Part shown: piece by piece, positions 1 through 7,061 of the stretch
Numbering within the stretch: the first letter of the stretch is position 1
How the letters are laid out: every line of letters begins with the position of its first letter
From: an archaeon
GTDB lineage: Archaea > Asgardarchaeota > Hermodarchaeia > Hermodarchaeales > Hermodarchaeaceae
Direction of reading: 5' to 3'
Length of the DNA stretch: 18,466 bases
Assembly: GCA_016550415.1 (NCBI GenBank)
Contig: JABXGU010000822.1
Coordinates: 1-18,466, forward strand
The notes under the pieces: model-generated
Told to the model about the DNA's origin: nothing
Seen by the model: the letters and a program-made list of their open reading frames with translations, nothing else
The model's database searches: none
Made by a program: the position numbers and the translations under genes

Positions 1-92
1 AAATTAAAGAAAAGGGGTTTAAAATTGAAGTTCTTGCTCGTGGACGTTTACTTGGTTTTATTGAAACTCTCTATCTTTTCAAGTTGAGTTAA
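1..92 (+). CDS. 3' end of a truncated gene, product unknown
   Basis: The frame beginning at base 3 is open from the window edge to a TAA at 90-92, giving 29 residues that begin IKEKGFKIEVLARGRLLGF and end in FKLS. The mix of charged and hydrophobic residues looks like a genuine C-terminus rather than random reading, and the other two forward frames give poorer composition or an early stop. The start lies outside the window, so no function is assigned. It converges on the RAM gene ending at 224, with a possible hairpin plus T-run between them. Confidence 0.45.
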   Translation, partial: IKEKGFKIEVLARGRLLGFIETLYLFKLS

Positions 93-122
93 TTTGACTT
101 ATCCACATTTATTCCCATCATG

Positions 123-166
123 GTTGATTCAGATAGAGAATGATATTAAAAAAATCAACAATTTTT
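123..166 (+). terminator. Possible hairpin plus T-run downstream of the truncated first gene
   Basis: A 7-base perfect inverted repeat (GTTGATT at 123-129, AATCAAC at 153-159) encloses a 23-base loop and is followed by five T at 162-166. It lies between two convergent genes, where termination is expected. The loop is long, and archaeal termination relies mostly on the T-tract, so this is tentative. Confidence 0.25.
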
Positions 167-223
167 GCTAAATATTGCCAGTCTTCGTTCAAGTTGTAGT
201 ACAGGATTCAATATGGTTCGAAT

Positions 224-454
224 CTAGCGTGTAATAAGGGTTGATGTTCGCTCCACATTGGGCAGCATACGAATTCTGTCAACAAGAACGTAAAGGCTCT
301 CCATTGACTCAGACTCAACAGCAGCAACAATATCCCATGAACCTAGTGTGGTTCGAGCCTCTATGACTTCCTTAAACTCTTTGAGGCTTTCAATTATTTC
401 AAGTTCACGACCAGTTTTTGCTAAAATAAGCACATAAGCGAGCACAACTGCCAA
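224..454 (-). CDS. Stand-alone RAM (Lrp/AsnC ligand-binding) domain protein
   Basis: This 76-residue protein is a single alpha/beta RAM domain with no helix-turn-helix. The pattern is strand (AYVLILAKTG), helix (ELEIIESLKEF), strand (VIEARTTLGSWDIVAAVES), helix (MESLYVLVDRIRML) and a closing strand (NVERTSTLITR). The G-x-(W/F)-D-(I/V) element is the family hallmark. Family members oligomerise and bind amino acids or other small effectors. The start is a TTG preceded by GGTGA at a 6-base spacing; the next in-frame candidate, GTG at codon 4, has no ribosome binding site. It is the last gene of a minus-strand run, 37 bases after the nucleotidyltransferase. The family is clear, but the ligand and partner are not visible. 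Confidence 0.85.
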   Translation of the reverse strand: MAVVLAYVLILAKTGRELEIIESLKEFKEVIEARTTLGSWDIVAAVESESMESLYVLVDRIRMLPNVERTSTLITR

Positions 455-491
455 GTTGAGTCACCGAGTTGGAGGGACACCTGACCAGCCT

Positions 492-1790
492 TTAAGTGTT
501 ATCCTCTTCTTTAGAGTGTAGTTTACGGAGAGCCACTTTTTGAAGGGTTCGGGCTTCAGAATTTGATGGAACATCCTCAGCAAGAATGGTACCAGGAAGG
601 ATGATGGAATTAACTCCAATTTTCACGCCAGGATATACAGACGTATTGGGGCTCAGGATTGCGTTATCGCCAATAATTGCACCATATTTTTCTCTTGGTA
701 CAACTTCAATTTGGTCCATAATATTGGAGGTTATGGTTTTTCCAGCTACAGGGTAATTAACGAGTTGGGCACTTGCGCCAATATCCACATTTTGACCGAC
801 AACGCTATCGCCGATGAAACATAGGCGTCCAACTTTAGTTCCATTATAAATGATGCTTTCCTTAATTTCCACTCCAAAACCGACAAGAACATCTGCACCG
901 AGTGCTGTGTATTCTCGAATTAGAACGTTATTGCCAATATACGTGTTTGGTCCGATATAGGTTGGACCTCTAATGGTTGTGTGCGGACGAACAGTGACTC
1001 CTTCAGAGATATAGACTGAACCTTCAATGCGGCTAGGATTTTGTATATCAGCTGTTTCTGCAATAGAGGAGCCCTTCCCTTTCAACACCTTGTCCAGTAT
1101 GAACCTATTTGCTTTTATCAAATCCCAAGGATATGAGATTTCAACCCAGTCCTTTTCCCAAACAGAGCCATAGACTTCTTTGTCATTTGCGATGAGTTGT
1201 TGAAATGTCTTGGGCAAATCATGTGTCTTGGTGAGCAATTCGAAGATTGTGGGCTTAAAGACGTATACTCCTGCAGCAGCGTATCGACTTTGTATTTCAT
1301 CAGGTTTGGGTTTTTCAACCAATTGGCGGACCCGAGCTTGATCATCAATGACAGCGATACCATAGAACCGTGGAGTATTGGTAAGTGTCAGACTAATCAC
1401 TGCCTCAGCATCAAGGTTCTTATAATGATCCTGGATACGACGGAACATATTGGGATCTGCAAGGATATCTGCATTTGCAACGATGAAGGCGTCTTCGCCT
1501 TGGAATTCATCCTTGGCAACAAGAATGGAATCAGCTACGCCTCGTGCCTCTTTTTGGACAACGTAGTCAATTTTTACTCCAAAACTGTGACCCCGGCCCA
1601 GGAAATCACTAATCTGATCACCTCGATAACCGATGGAGACAATGATTTCTTTGATTCCAGCGGCTTGCATATCTTCAATCATCCATTGGATGATTGGTTT
1701 GCCGCCCACACTGAGTAAGGGCTTGGGGCATGTGTCGACCAATGGCCACATTCTGTTGCTAGGACTGCCAGCAAGAAGCAGCGCGCGCAA
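492..1790 (-). CDS. Sugar-1-phosphate nucleotidyltransferase with C-terminal left-handed beta-helix (archaeal GlmU-like)
   Basis: At 432 residues it has the size and two-domain layout of archaeal bifunctional sugar-1-phosphate nucleotidylyltransferase/amino-sugar acetyltransferases. Residues 1-230 are a nucleotidyltransferase fold: PKPLL with Lys23, metal-site NAD (106-108), VEKP (158-161), GVYVFKP (174-180) and YPWDLIKAN (220-228). Residues about 245-405 are hexapeptide repeats of a left-handed beta-helix, ending with IIGDN...PGVKIG...ILPGTIL. The likely role is making UDP- or dTDP-activated sugars for surface polysaccharide or N-glycans. The N-terminal nucleotide loop is unusual: LAGSPSNRMWPL replaces LAGGSGTRLWPL-type sequences, losing two glycines. 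The start is a TTG with a G-run about 10 bases upstream. Whether the beta-helix still acetylates cannot be told from motifs alone. Confidence 0.85.
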   Translation of the reverse strand: MRALLLAGSPSNRMWPLVDTCPKPLLSVGGKPIIQWMIEDMQAAGIKEIIVSIGYRGDQISDFLGRGHSFGVKIDYVVQKEARGVADSILVAKDEFQGEDAFIVANADILADPNMFRRIQDHYKNLDAEAVISLTLTNTPRFYGIAVIDDQARVRQLVEKPKPDEIQSRYAAAGVYVFKPTIFELLTKTHDLPKTFQQLIANDKEVYGSVWEKDWVEISYPWDLIKANRFILDKVLKGKGSSIAETADIQNPSRIEGSVYISEGVTVRPHTTIRGPTYIGPNTYIGNNVLIREYTALGADVLVGFGVEIKESIIYNGTKVGRLCFIGDSVVGQNVDIGASAQLVNYPVAGKTITSNIMDQIEVVPREKYGAIIGDNAILSPNTSVYPGVKIGVNSIILPGTILAEDVPSNSEARTLQKVALRKLHSKEEDNT

Positions 1791-1838
1791 TATTACATAA
1801 CCCCCGTTCTTATCGGAGACAGCGTCGAAGCAAGTTCT

Positions 1839-3119
1839 TTAATCTTTGGGCTTGAGAGGCCTAGGTTTCACTGTGACCCTAAATGAGTGGGTTATCTTGT
1901 TGCGTTCACCACTAGATCCCTGATATTGGCACTCAATTGTTCCCTCGTGGGTTCCAGATTTGGTGGCGATAAGGTAAATCGGGAATTGTACCTGCTGTTG
2001 AGCAGCTAAAGTAATGATTCGTTTTTCAAGTGTCCCTGTCTGAAGAAGGAGACTGGAAGGGAGAGTTATTATTACATTGATGTCGGAGGCATCGCCATGG
2101 CTGCTATTGTTAATACTAAGTTTAAGTTCAAACACCTCTTGTGTCCGTAGCTCAGGCGAAGATTCTGCAATAATTTGGATGTGAGGTGTTGCAGCTTCGA
2201 TGCGCAATGGTACTAACTCAGATTTCAATTGTAGGTGTTGCTTGTCAATTTGAAGAATGACAACTGCAGGACCAATATTGAATTCTCCAGCTAGATGAGC
2301 TTCAATCGTGAATGGGGCTGAGAATTTTGTAGCCTTCGCATTTTGAAAATTTAAAGGCTCTACTTGTGAGAAATTTGGTGGAACGGATAAAATTGTCTTT
2401 ATTACCTGAAGATCGATTGGTGAAATGAAGGAACAGATACCGCTAATACGCTCCTTAATTTTTGCTTCCCCCTTTTTTAGGGAGAGTTTTAATTTCAGAT
2501 TTCTTGTTGTCTGATACAAAGCTAATAATCGTCCAACAAGCCTATTGACTGATTCAGACTCACCAGCACGCTCTGGCAAAACTGTTGCATCAGGTATTGG
2601 TTCCCCATCGACAAATCTAGCTATTAGTGCTTTAGTTATCTGAAAAAGAGTGAATCGGGTCTTGGTCCGACCGATTCGTCTTTCTACCTTGTGTCCTTCA
2701 CGATATGCTTCTTTTGCTTTTGATAGATCATTTGCAGCTAGGAATGCTAAAGCCTTCAGTGCAAGGCTTTGAAGTAATAGTTGATTATCTTTTTGACGAG
2801 TGCCAATATTTGCTAAAAGATCTGATGAAGCTGCAGCCGCTTCATAGTCACCTGCATCGAATGCAATATCGCAAGCAGACTGAAGAGCCTCTTTTTCATG
2901 TCTAGTATCATCAGCAGCTAAATAGAACCGGGCAGCCTGTAGAAAACATTCACGTGCTCTCTTAAGATTAGGAATTCGGGCATAATCGCGTCCAGCTGCA
3001 GCCCACTCACTACCAGCTCGCTTTTCATCACCTTCCTTTTGGTAGGTTCTTGCGCGCGTTTCATGTTTTGCAGCTGACTTCGCAGGGTTACCTTTGAAAA
3101 GCCCCTTCATAAAGGACAT
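1839..3119 (-). CDS. Alpha-solenoid (TPR/SNAP-like) plus Ig-like beta-sandwich protein
   Basis: This 426-residue protein has two clear halves. Residues about 15-225 are amphipathic helical repeats rich in Ala, Tyr and Phe (for example WAAAGRDYARI, ARECFLQAARFYLAAD, YEAAAASSDLLA), reminiscent of TPR or alpha-SNAP repeats. Residues about 265-418 are beta-rich; about 325-417 resemble a CARDB/Ig-like domain (FELKLSINNSS...DINVIITLPSSLLL...FRVTVKP). There is no signal peptide or membrane segment, so it should be cytosolic, which is unusual for CARDB-like domains. ATG at 3117-3119 is the first start; ATG at codon 4 is equally possible, and neither has a strong ribosome binding site. It is probably a protein-interaction scaffold and heads the unit with the nucleotidyltransferase, 48 bases downstream. 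The repeat assignment is by eye and no exact family is named. Confidence 0.7.
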   Translation of the reverse strand: MSFMKGLFKGNPAKSAAKHETRARTYQKEGDEKRAGSEWAAAGRDYARIPNLKRARECFLQAARFYLAADDTRHEKEALQSACDIAFDAGDYEAAAASSDLLANIGTRQKDNQLLLQSLALKALAFLAANDLSKAKEAYREGHKVERRIGRTKTRFTLFQITKALIARFVDGEPIPDATVLPERAGESESVNRLVGRLLALYQTTRNLKLKLSLKKGEAKIKERISGICSFISPIDLQVIKTILSVPPNFSQVEPLNFQNAKATKFSAPFTIEAHLAGEFNIGPAVVILQIDKQHLQLKSELVPLRIEAATPHIQIIAESSPELRTQEVFELKLSINNSSHGDASDINVIITLPSSLLLQTGTLEKRIITLAAQQQVQFPIYLIATKSGTHEGTIECQYQGSSGERNKITHSFRVTVKPRPLKPKD

Positions 3120-3253
3120 AAGCCGATTTGTGTTCTAATCCTATTAAAATCCCTTTCTAGTTCCTATTGTCATATTATATCCAAAGAAGAAGGACATCGC
3201 AAATCTTTTAGGAAATACCTAACAATACAAGGGGTTACATCGAGGGCTATAGA
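3120..3253. promoter_or_regulatory. Divergent intergenic region with AT-rich TATA-like element
   Basis: This 134-base gap separates the solenoid gene (minus) from the unknown gene at 3254 (plus). CATATTATAT at 3171-3180 could serve as a TATA box in either direction, about 50 bases from the minus start and 75 from the plus start. A 5-base inverted repeat TTAGG-AAATA-CCTAA (3208-3222) lies on the plus-gene side, where an operator would sit. Both are pattern matches only. Confidence 0.3.
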
Positions 3254-3907
3254 ATGTCAACAAGACCAGAATATATGGACTATCACGTCCAATCAAAAGT
3301 TGCCAATCCGTTTGGATTCAATTTTCTACCTTTCACCGAGAGCGACTACCCCCTAGCTGTCATAAAGTATCCTTTCACTGTGCAGATAAGGCTACGAACC
3401 ATGAATTTGAATAAATGGTGGTGGCAACACAAGGATGCTAGAGTAGAGTGCACATGGAGAGGCCAAGTCGGTGATGATCGTGGATGGATTCGAATCCCCC
3501 ATGGAGCACTTTTCATCGGATTATTCCCGACTAGCTTATTCCCTCTGCCGAAGGAAAAAATTACCTGCAAAATTCCAATTCATACTGCAATTCACGACTC
3601 ATCCTCAACTGGAAAGGACTTCGACAACGGCGAATGGGTAAGTCTTACGTTTCCTGAATCATCCAAAGACGGAGAACGATTTGAACCAGGATTCTTCGTA
3701 CTTGGAATGAATGACGATTTTGGAACCTTCGCAGACAACTACGGTGTAATGCATGTTGATCTCAAATTCGATATGAGACCAGGAGGCAAGGGACTCCAAT
3801 ATCCCATGCCCCAGAGTGAATTCTTCGAGATTCCAATGGAAGTACTTCGCTCAAAGGCAGATGAAATTAGCTCGAATGTAGTTAGAATAACAGATGTTTC
3901 AAAATAG
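3254..3907 (+). CDS. Unrecognised 217-residue protein, predicted beta-rich
   Basis: I do not recognise this protein. It begins at ATG after GAGGG at a suitable spacing and has 217 residues. It is rich in aromatics and beta-formers, with six Trp including a WWW run at 55-57, and a core WRGQVGDDRGWIRIPHGALF (68-87). Other distinctive stretches are FEPGFFVLGMNDDFG (143-157) and KFDMRPGGKG (171-180). There is no signal peptide or transmembrane helix, and only two Cys that do not form a metal motif. The alternation suggests a soluble beta-sandwich or barrel. It stands alone on the plus strand between two minus-strand units, with just 24 bases to the convergent nuclease gene. The antisense frames are poorer in composition, and the ribosome binding site supports this frame. 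Confidence 0.75.
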   Translation: MSTRPEYMDYHVQSKVANPFGFNFLPFTESDYPLAVIKYPFTVQIRLRTMNLNKWWWQHKDARVECTWRGQVGDDRGWIRIPHGALFIGLFPTSLFPLPKEKITCKIPIHTAIHDSSSTGKDFDNGEWVSLTFPESSKDGERFEPGFFVLGMNDDFGTFADNYGVMHVDLKFDMRPGGKGLQYPMPQSEFFEIPMEVLRSKADEISSNVVRITDVSK

Positions 3908-3931
3908 AAACAATTCCTGTCATTCACCAAT

Positions 3932-5305
3932 CTATCTTGCCACTTTGATTGGTAATCCTAGTTTGGGAATTTGAACACGCAAACCACTGGGCTCTATGAA
4001 TCGCTTGAAGAGTTGTGGAGCTTCTGTATGGATTGGCACAACGAGCTTTGGTTTCATTTCTTCAAGGGTTCTACAAAGTTCGATTGGATGAATATGACCA
4101 GAGCAATGGGCAGAATACATAGCGAGGCCAGAAAGAGCTAGCCAGTTCAACAGCTTGTCAAAGCTAATTTCACTCTCCTCATTGAAAGGTTCAGAGGCAC
4201 TCAATAGATATATTCCAGCAGCTGGAGGTTTCACTCTTTGTATAACGCTGATGCTTCCAAAGCTGGTGCACAGAAGATAACGTTTTGGATTATCTCGTAG
4301 GTCTGAAGCTGTTAAGGCACGAGAGTCGAATTCCTTAATACGTAAATCAGATTTCTGCAGAAGGCTTTCGTATCTAGAAATGCGTTTCTTTGAAGCATCA
4401 AACCAACGAATAGATGTATCATGTGAAATGCTGGGGGTACCAAGATTTTGACACTGATTAATGGCATGGAGCACCCACATACGACGAGGCTCGATGACAA
4501 GTTCTCGCCCTGTAGCCTTTGCTACAAGCTGCATTGTTCGGAACCTGTCAAAATCGGGTTCAGAAAAATCCACTATGGCAAGACTGCTACATTTCTCAAT
4601 GATATCTATGGCTTTCTGCTGGACTTCTTTTTCATTGGAGAGTTCTGCCCGTGCAATGTTAGTACCCTCACTCAACACTATATCAGGAGGTCCGTTTTTC
4701 TGCACTGCAGCAATGAAGTCTTGTGTGAGTTGGGGACAGGTTCCATGTCTTCGAAAATCGCCAGTATAGATGATTGTACCTTCAGAGCAATGTACAATGA
4801 AAGCGTAGGCAGCAGGAATACTGTGGTCAACATGAACTGGTTCAATTTCTACGCCGCCAATACGAATCTTGTCGCCAGTTGCAAAATTATGGATTTGGAG
4901 ACCCTCAATGTTTGTGTCAAAAGCTTTATGACTTCCCAGCAGTCGGGCTTCAAAAATACCTCTAGTACAATTACCCATGTGAACACTAATGCTTCGATTC
5001 AGGAGTGGAATATAGCCAGAGTGATCACTGTGAGCGTGAGATAAAATCACAGCATCTATATCAGATGCAGGCTGTTCATCTTTTTCGGGGTGGTTGTATA
5101 GATTGGGGAGATTGGGTAATGCTTCGATTTGCATTAGTTCTTCGAGGCTCTGAGGAACGAGGGGAAAATCGTAGTATTGCCTCATAGCTTCGAAATTTTT
5201 TCCGAAGTCTAAGAAGAACTTGGCATCATACCCTTTGTCTTCAATGAGGACCTTATTAGCGCCTATTTCTCCAGCGCCACCATAGATGGTTATATTGACT
5301 GACAT
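3932..5305 (-). CDS. RNase J-like metallo-beta-lactamase/beta-CASP ribonuclease
   Basis: From the chosen start it has 457 residues. MBL motifs are present: LDFG (motif I), SHAHSDH with His90, His92, Asp94 and His95 (motif II), VDHS with His161 (motif III) and YTGDF with Asp183 (motif IV). Beta-CASP features follow: VDFSEPDFDRF, SAHCSGHIHP with His400/His404, and PIHTE with His426. This set fits two-zinc RNases of the archaeal RNase J type, which trim or degrade RNA. I start at ATG 5303-5305 because GAAGGG lies 9 bases upstream and the protein then opens SVNITIYGGAGEIG, as family members do. An upstream in-frame ATG at 5333-5335 abuts the PUA gene stop (TAAATG) but lacks a ribosome binding site and would add ten atypical residues. 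As third gene of the m5C methyltransferase unit, a role in rRNA or tRNA maturation is inferred. Confidence 0.85.
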   Translation of the reverse strand: MSVNITIYGGAGEIGANKVLIEDKGYDAKFFLDFGKNFEAMRQYYDFPLVPQSLEELMQIEALPNLPNLYNHPEKDEQPASDIDAVILSHAHSDHSGYIPLLNRSISVHMGNCTRGIFEARLLGSHKAFDTNIEGLQIHNFATGDKIRIGGVEIEPVHVDHSIPAAYAFIVHCSEGTIIYTGDFRRHGTCPQLTQDFIAAVQKNGPPDIVLSEGTNIARAELSNEKEVQQKAIDIIEKCSSLAIVDFSEPDFDRFRTMQLVAKATGRELVIEPRRMWVLHAINQCQNLGTPSISHDTSIRWFDASKKRISRYESLLQKSDLRIKEFDSRALTASDLRDNPKRYLLCTSFGSISVIQRVKPPAAGIYLLSASEPFNEESEISFDKLLNWLALSGLAMYSAHCSGHIHPIELCRTLEEMKPKLVVPIHTEAPQLFKRFIEPSGLRVQIPKLGLPIKVAR

Positions 5306-5314
5306 AGATAGCAG

Positions 5315-5320
5315 CCCTTC
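5315..5320 (-). promoter_or_regulatory. Ribosome binding site deciding the RNase J-like start
   Basis: GAAGGG on the minus strand, 9 bases before ATG 5303-5305. It favours this start over the in-frame ATG 30 bases earlier, which has no such site. Confidence 0.45.
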
Positions 5321-5335
5321 ATTTGCATATGTCAT

Positions 5336-5803
5336 TTAATATTGCTTTTTTGGTCGCCGAGATTTGGGCACATAACTATGGAGAACACCGCCAGAAAGCC
5401 TGCCGCACCCCAATATGTCTTCATTGTGTTTTACAATGACGTAGTTGTGTCGCTCATCCTCATATTCAATGGATTCTCCTTGAAGCCAAGCATTTGCTTG
5501 ATCTCTTGTAAGTATGACTATTTGTTTTGTAGCAAAGGAACCCATCAACTGAGCGCCATCCATGGTAAGTCGTATCGCATAGGGTGTGTATTCACCAAAG
5601 TAGAGACCTACATGTCCTGTACAAGGAATCTTGGAAACCATCGGAAAGGCATCTTTGCTGATGATACGAATTCGTTTTCGTCCTGAACGAAGTAATCGAT
5701 AATTGGTAGGCTGGGGGATACCAAACTGTGTCTCCAAGAGATTCCACACTTCTTGTTCCCATTGAATATCAGCCACTAACTTCACCGAATCTTTGCTATT
5801 CAC
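5336..5803 (-). CDS. PUA-like RNA-binding protein, separate counterpart of the RsmF C-terminal domain
   Basis: This 155-residue protein matches the PUA-like domain carried at the C-terminus of bacterial RsmF-type methyltransferases. It has HVGLYFGEY (64-72), an AIRLTMDGAQLMG strand region, LTRDQANAWLQGE (98-110) and the closing element ILGCGRLSGGVLHSYVPKSRR (130-150). Here it is its own gene. The start is a GTG overlapping the methyltransferase stop in the 4-base GTGA (5800-5803), with AGGAGG 8 bases upstream inside the methyltransferase coding end. That arrangement implies coupled translation and roughly equal amounts. The likely role is to guide the methyltransferase to its RNA. A NIP7-like independent role is an alternative. 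Confidence 0.8.
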   Translation of the reverse strand: MNSKDSVKLVADIQWEQEVWNLLETQFGIPQPTNYRLLRSGRKRIRIISKDAFPMVSKIPCTGHVGLYFGEYTPYAIRLTMDGAQLMGSFATKQIVILTRDQANAWLQGESIEYEDERHNYVIVKHNEDILGCGRLSGGVLHSYVPKSRRPKKQY

Positions 5804-6744
5804 GATGGCAGCCTCCTGATAAGGGCGATAAAGAAACCATCAGTATCATTATCATGCGGATAGACCCGAAGGCATCGAGCCATTGAATCTTCGTAGGATC
5901 TATTCTCCCAAGCGGAAAGCCCAGAATGACTGACAAGTCGCGGAACATTGGGCTTCACCAGCTCTGCATCATTGAATCGTGTGAGAAGGTATTGGACTAC
6001 ATCTTCATTCTCTTCTGGATACAAACTACAAGTTGAATAGACGAGTAGTCCTCCAGGTCTGAGGAGATTGAAACTGGTGGAGAGCAATTCCTTTTGCAGA
6101 GTCTGAATCGCTCTAAAGCGTCGAGGATTGGGGAAATTATACTGAGATTTCTTACTGCGCAGGTGCCCAGAAGCTGTGCATGGTACATCAGCTAGGATGC
6201 GGTCGAAATTTGTGGAGAGTTTCTGAGTAAGTTTCCGACCATCCTCACTTAGAACAATAGTGTTGGCTACACCACATAGCCTGAGGTTGTGAGCTAGTAT
6301 GACAACTCGACCGGATATACGTTCGTTGGCGACAATGACACCACTATTTTGCATTATTTGTGCCATTTGAGTTGTTTTTGATCCAGGAGCTGCACACATA
6401 TCCAAAATACACTGATTTTCTTTCACTTTTAGTGCCAGTGGAGGAATCATACTTCCTCCTTCCTGAAAGTAAAAATAGCCAAGTGCAAATTCGTAACTGT
6501 GCGGTATCTTTTCAAATTCACCTGTAACACGAAAACCTGCAGAATACCATGGAATAGCAACTGTTTCAACCCCCATTTCTTCAAGTCGTTTTCGTCCTTG
6601 TGAAACTGGGAATTTGAGTGTGTTAACACGCAAGAAGTTGGCTTGAGGCGCATTCAAGCATTGCAGGAAAGCGTCCAGCTCATCCTCAAGGAGTACTCTA
6701 TATCGTTCCAACATTGATTGGGGGAGAATATTGGATGATGACAT
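5800..6744 (-). CDS. NOL1/NOP2/Sun (RsmF-like) RNA cytosine-C5 methyltransferase
   Basis: This 314-residue enzyme uses S-adenosylmethionine to make m5C in rRNA or tRNA. The N-terminal NOP2/Sun segment is FLRVNTLKFP (37-46). The SAM loop is DMCAAPGSKT (115-124). Motif IV DVPCTASG carries Cys189 (product release) and motif VI YSTCSLYPEENED carries Cys239 (nucleophile), so both catalytic cysteines of the family are present. It ends just after motif X (GFFIALIRR) without the C-terminal PUA domain that RsmF homologues carry; the next, overlapping gene supplies it. ATG 6742-6744 is the first start and lacks an obvious ribosome binding site, so the message may be leaderless. The target nucleotide cannot be read from sequence. 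Confidence 0.9.
   Translation of the reverse strand: MSSSNILPQSMLERYRVLLEDELDAFLQCLNAPQANFLRVNTLKFPVSQGRKRLEEMGVETVAIPWYSAGFRVTGEFEKIPHSYEFALGYFYFQEGGSMIPPLALKVKENQCILDMCAAPGSKTTQMAQIMQNSGVIVANERISGRVVILAHNLRLCGVANTIVLSEDGRKLTQKLSTNFDRILADVPCTASGHLRSKKSQYNFPNPRRFRAIQTLQKELLSTSFNLLRPGGLLVYSTCSLYPEENEDVVQYLLTRFNDAELVKPNVPRLVSHSGLSAWENRSYEDSMARCLRVYPHDNDTDGFFIALIRRLPS
5812..5817 (-). promoter_or_regulatory. Strong ribosome binding site for the PUA gene inside the methyltransferase gene
   Basis: AGGAGG (minus strand) encodes the Arg-Arg near the methyltransferase C-terminus and sits 8 bases before the GTG start of the PUA gene. It supports the GTG start and translational coupling. Confidence 0.65.
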
Positions 6745-7015
6745 GGTGTCGATAGCGTCCTCATTTTGACTATGTTTCTATCCAATCATTGAATTTTCAG
6801 GAAGAGGAGAGACCTTTACAGTGAGAGTGGGAATGTTGAGTTGTGGCCCCGTCTTGACCGAATCCACTTTCCTCGCAACTCCTATTCGGAGGCCTCGGTG
6901 GATTTAAGATAGCCAGGAAGACGGAGCCAAATAGGCTAGACATTCTTGACACAAAAAGGCTCCTCAACCAAGAATTGCCTTGAACATATGAATACATTTA
7001 ACAACTGTAACCTTT

Positions 7016-7034
7016 TTGTAAGGAGGGTTTACAA
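7016..7034. promoter_or_regulatory. Perfect inverted repeat, candidate operator upstream of the U32-like/DapA-Fae unit
   Basis: TTGTAA-N7-TTACAA spans 7016-7034, ending 27 bases before the chosen ATG of the first gene. The spacer contains GGAGGG, but no start codon follows at a ribosome binding distance. A 19-base dyad of this spacing suits a dimeric repressor or activator; as RNA it would form a small hairpin with GGAGGG in the loop. Confidence 0.4.
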
Positions 7035-7048
7035 AAGCAAGTTAACTT

Positions 7049-7053
7049 GAGGG
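7049..7053 (+). promoter_or_regulatory. Ribosome binding site deciding the U32-like start
   Basis: GAGGG lies 8 bases before ATG 7062. The alternative in-frame TTG at 7047 overlaps this site and has no purine-rich element at a usable distance. Confidence 0.5.
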
Positions 7054-7061
7054 CTAATGTA

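Larger units (their letters stand above)
6745..7061. other. Long intergenic gap with inverted repeats, no convincing gene
   Basis: About 317 bases separate the divergent methyltransferase and U32-like genes. A 66-codon minus-strand reading frame here (6797-6997) has Ser/His/Cys-rich composition and no family resemblance, so I do not call it a gene. The middle is more GC-rich than other gaps. It holds an imperfect nested hairpin: AATCCAC (6861-6867) pairs with GTGGATT (6898-6904), and inside it CTCC (6879-6882) pairs with GGAG (6888-6891). A further TAGCC/GGCTA pair lies at 6910-6914/6934-6938. It may hold a small RNA or long leader. The right end carries the TTGTAA inverted repeat listed separately. 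Confidence 0.35.

Noticed and set aside
205..235. GGTTCGAATC, like a tRNA T-loop
   Set aside because: The flanking bases do not form a 5-bp T-stem, no acceptor, anticodon or D arm is found, and the motif overlaps the end of the RAM gene.
1197..1718. 173-codon plus-strand frame opposite the nucleotidyltransferase
   Set aside because: Cys/Ile-rich composition, no family resemblance, and fully antisense to a gene with clear motifs.
4448..5044. 198-codon plus-strand frame opposite the RNase J-like gene
   Set aside because: Antisense shadow of a gene with a complete set of catalytic motifs; translation has no recognisable domain.
6797..6997. 66-codon minus-strand frame in the long gap
   Set aside because: Low-complexity Ser/His/Cys composition, no ribosome binding site seen and no family likeness; more likely non-coding.
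7047..7061. TTG start 15 bases upstream for the U32-like gene
   Set aside because: It overlaps the GAGGG that serves ATG 7062 and has no ribosome binding site of its own.
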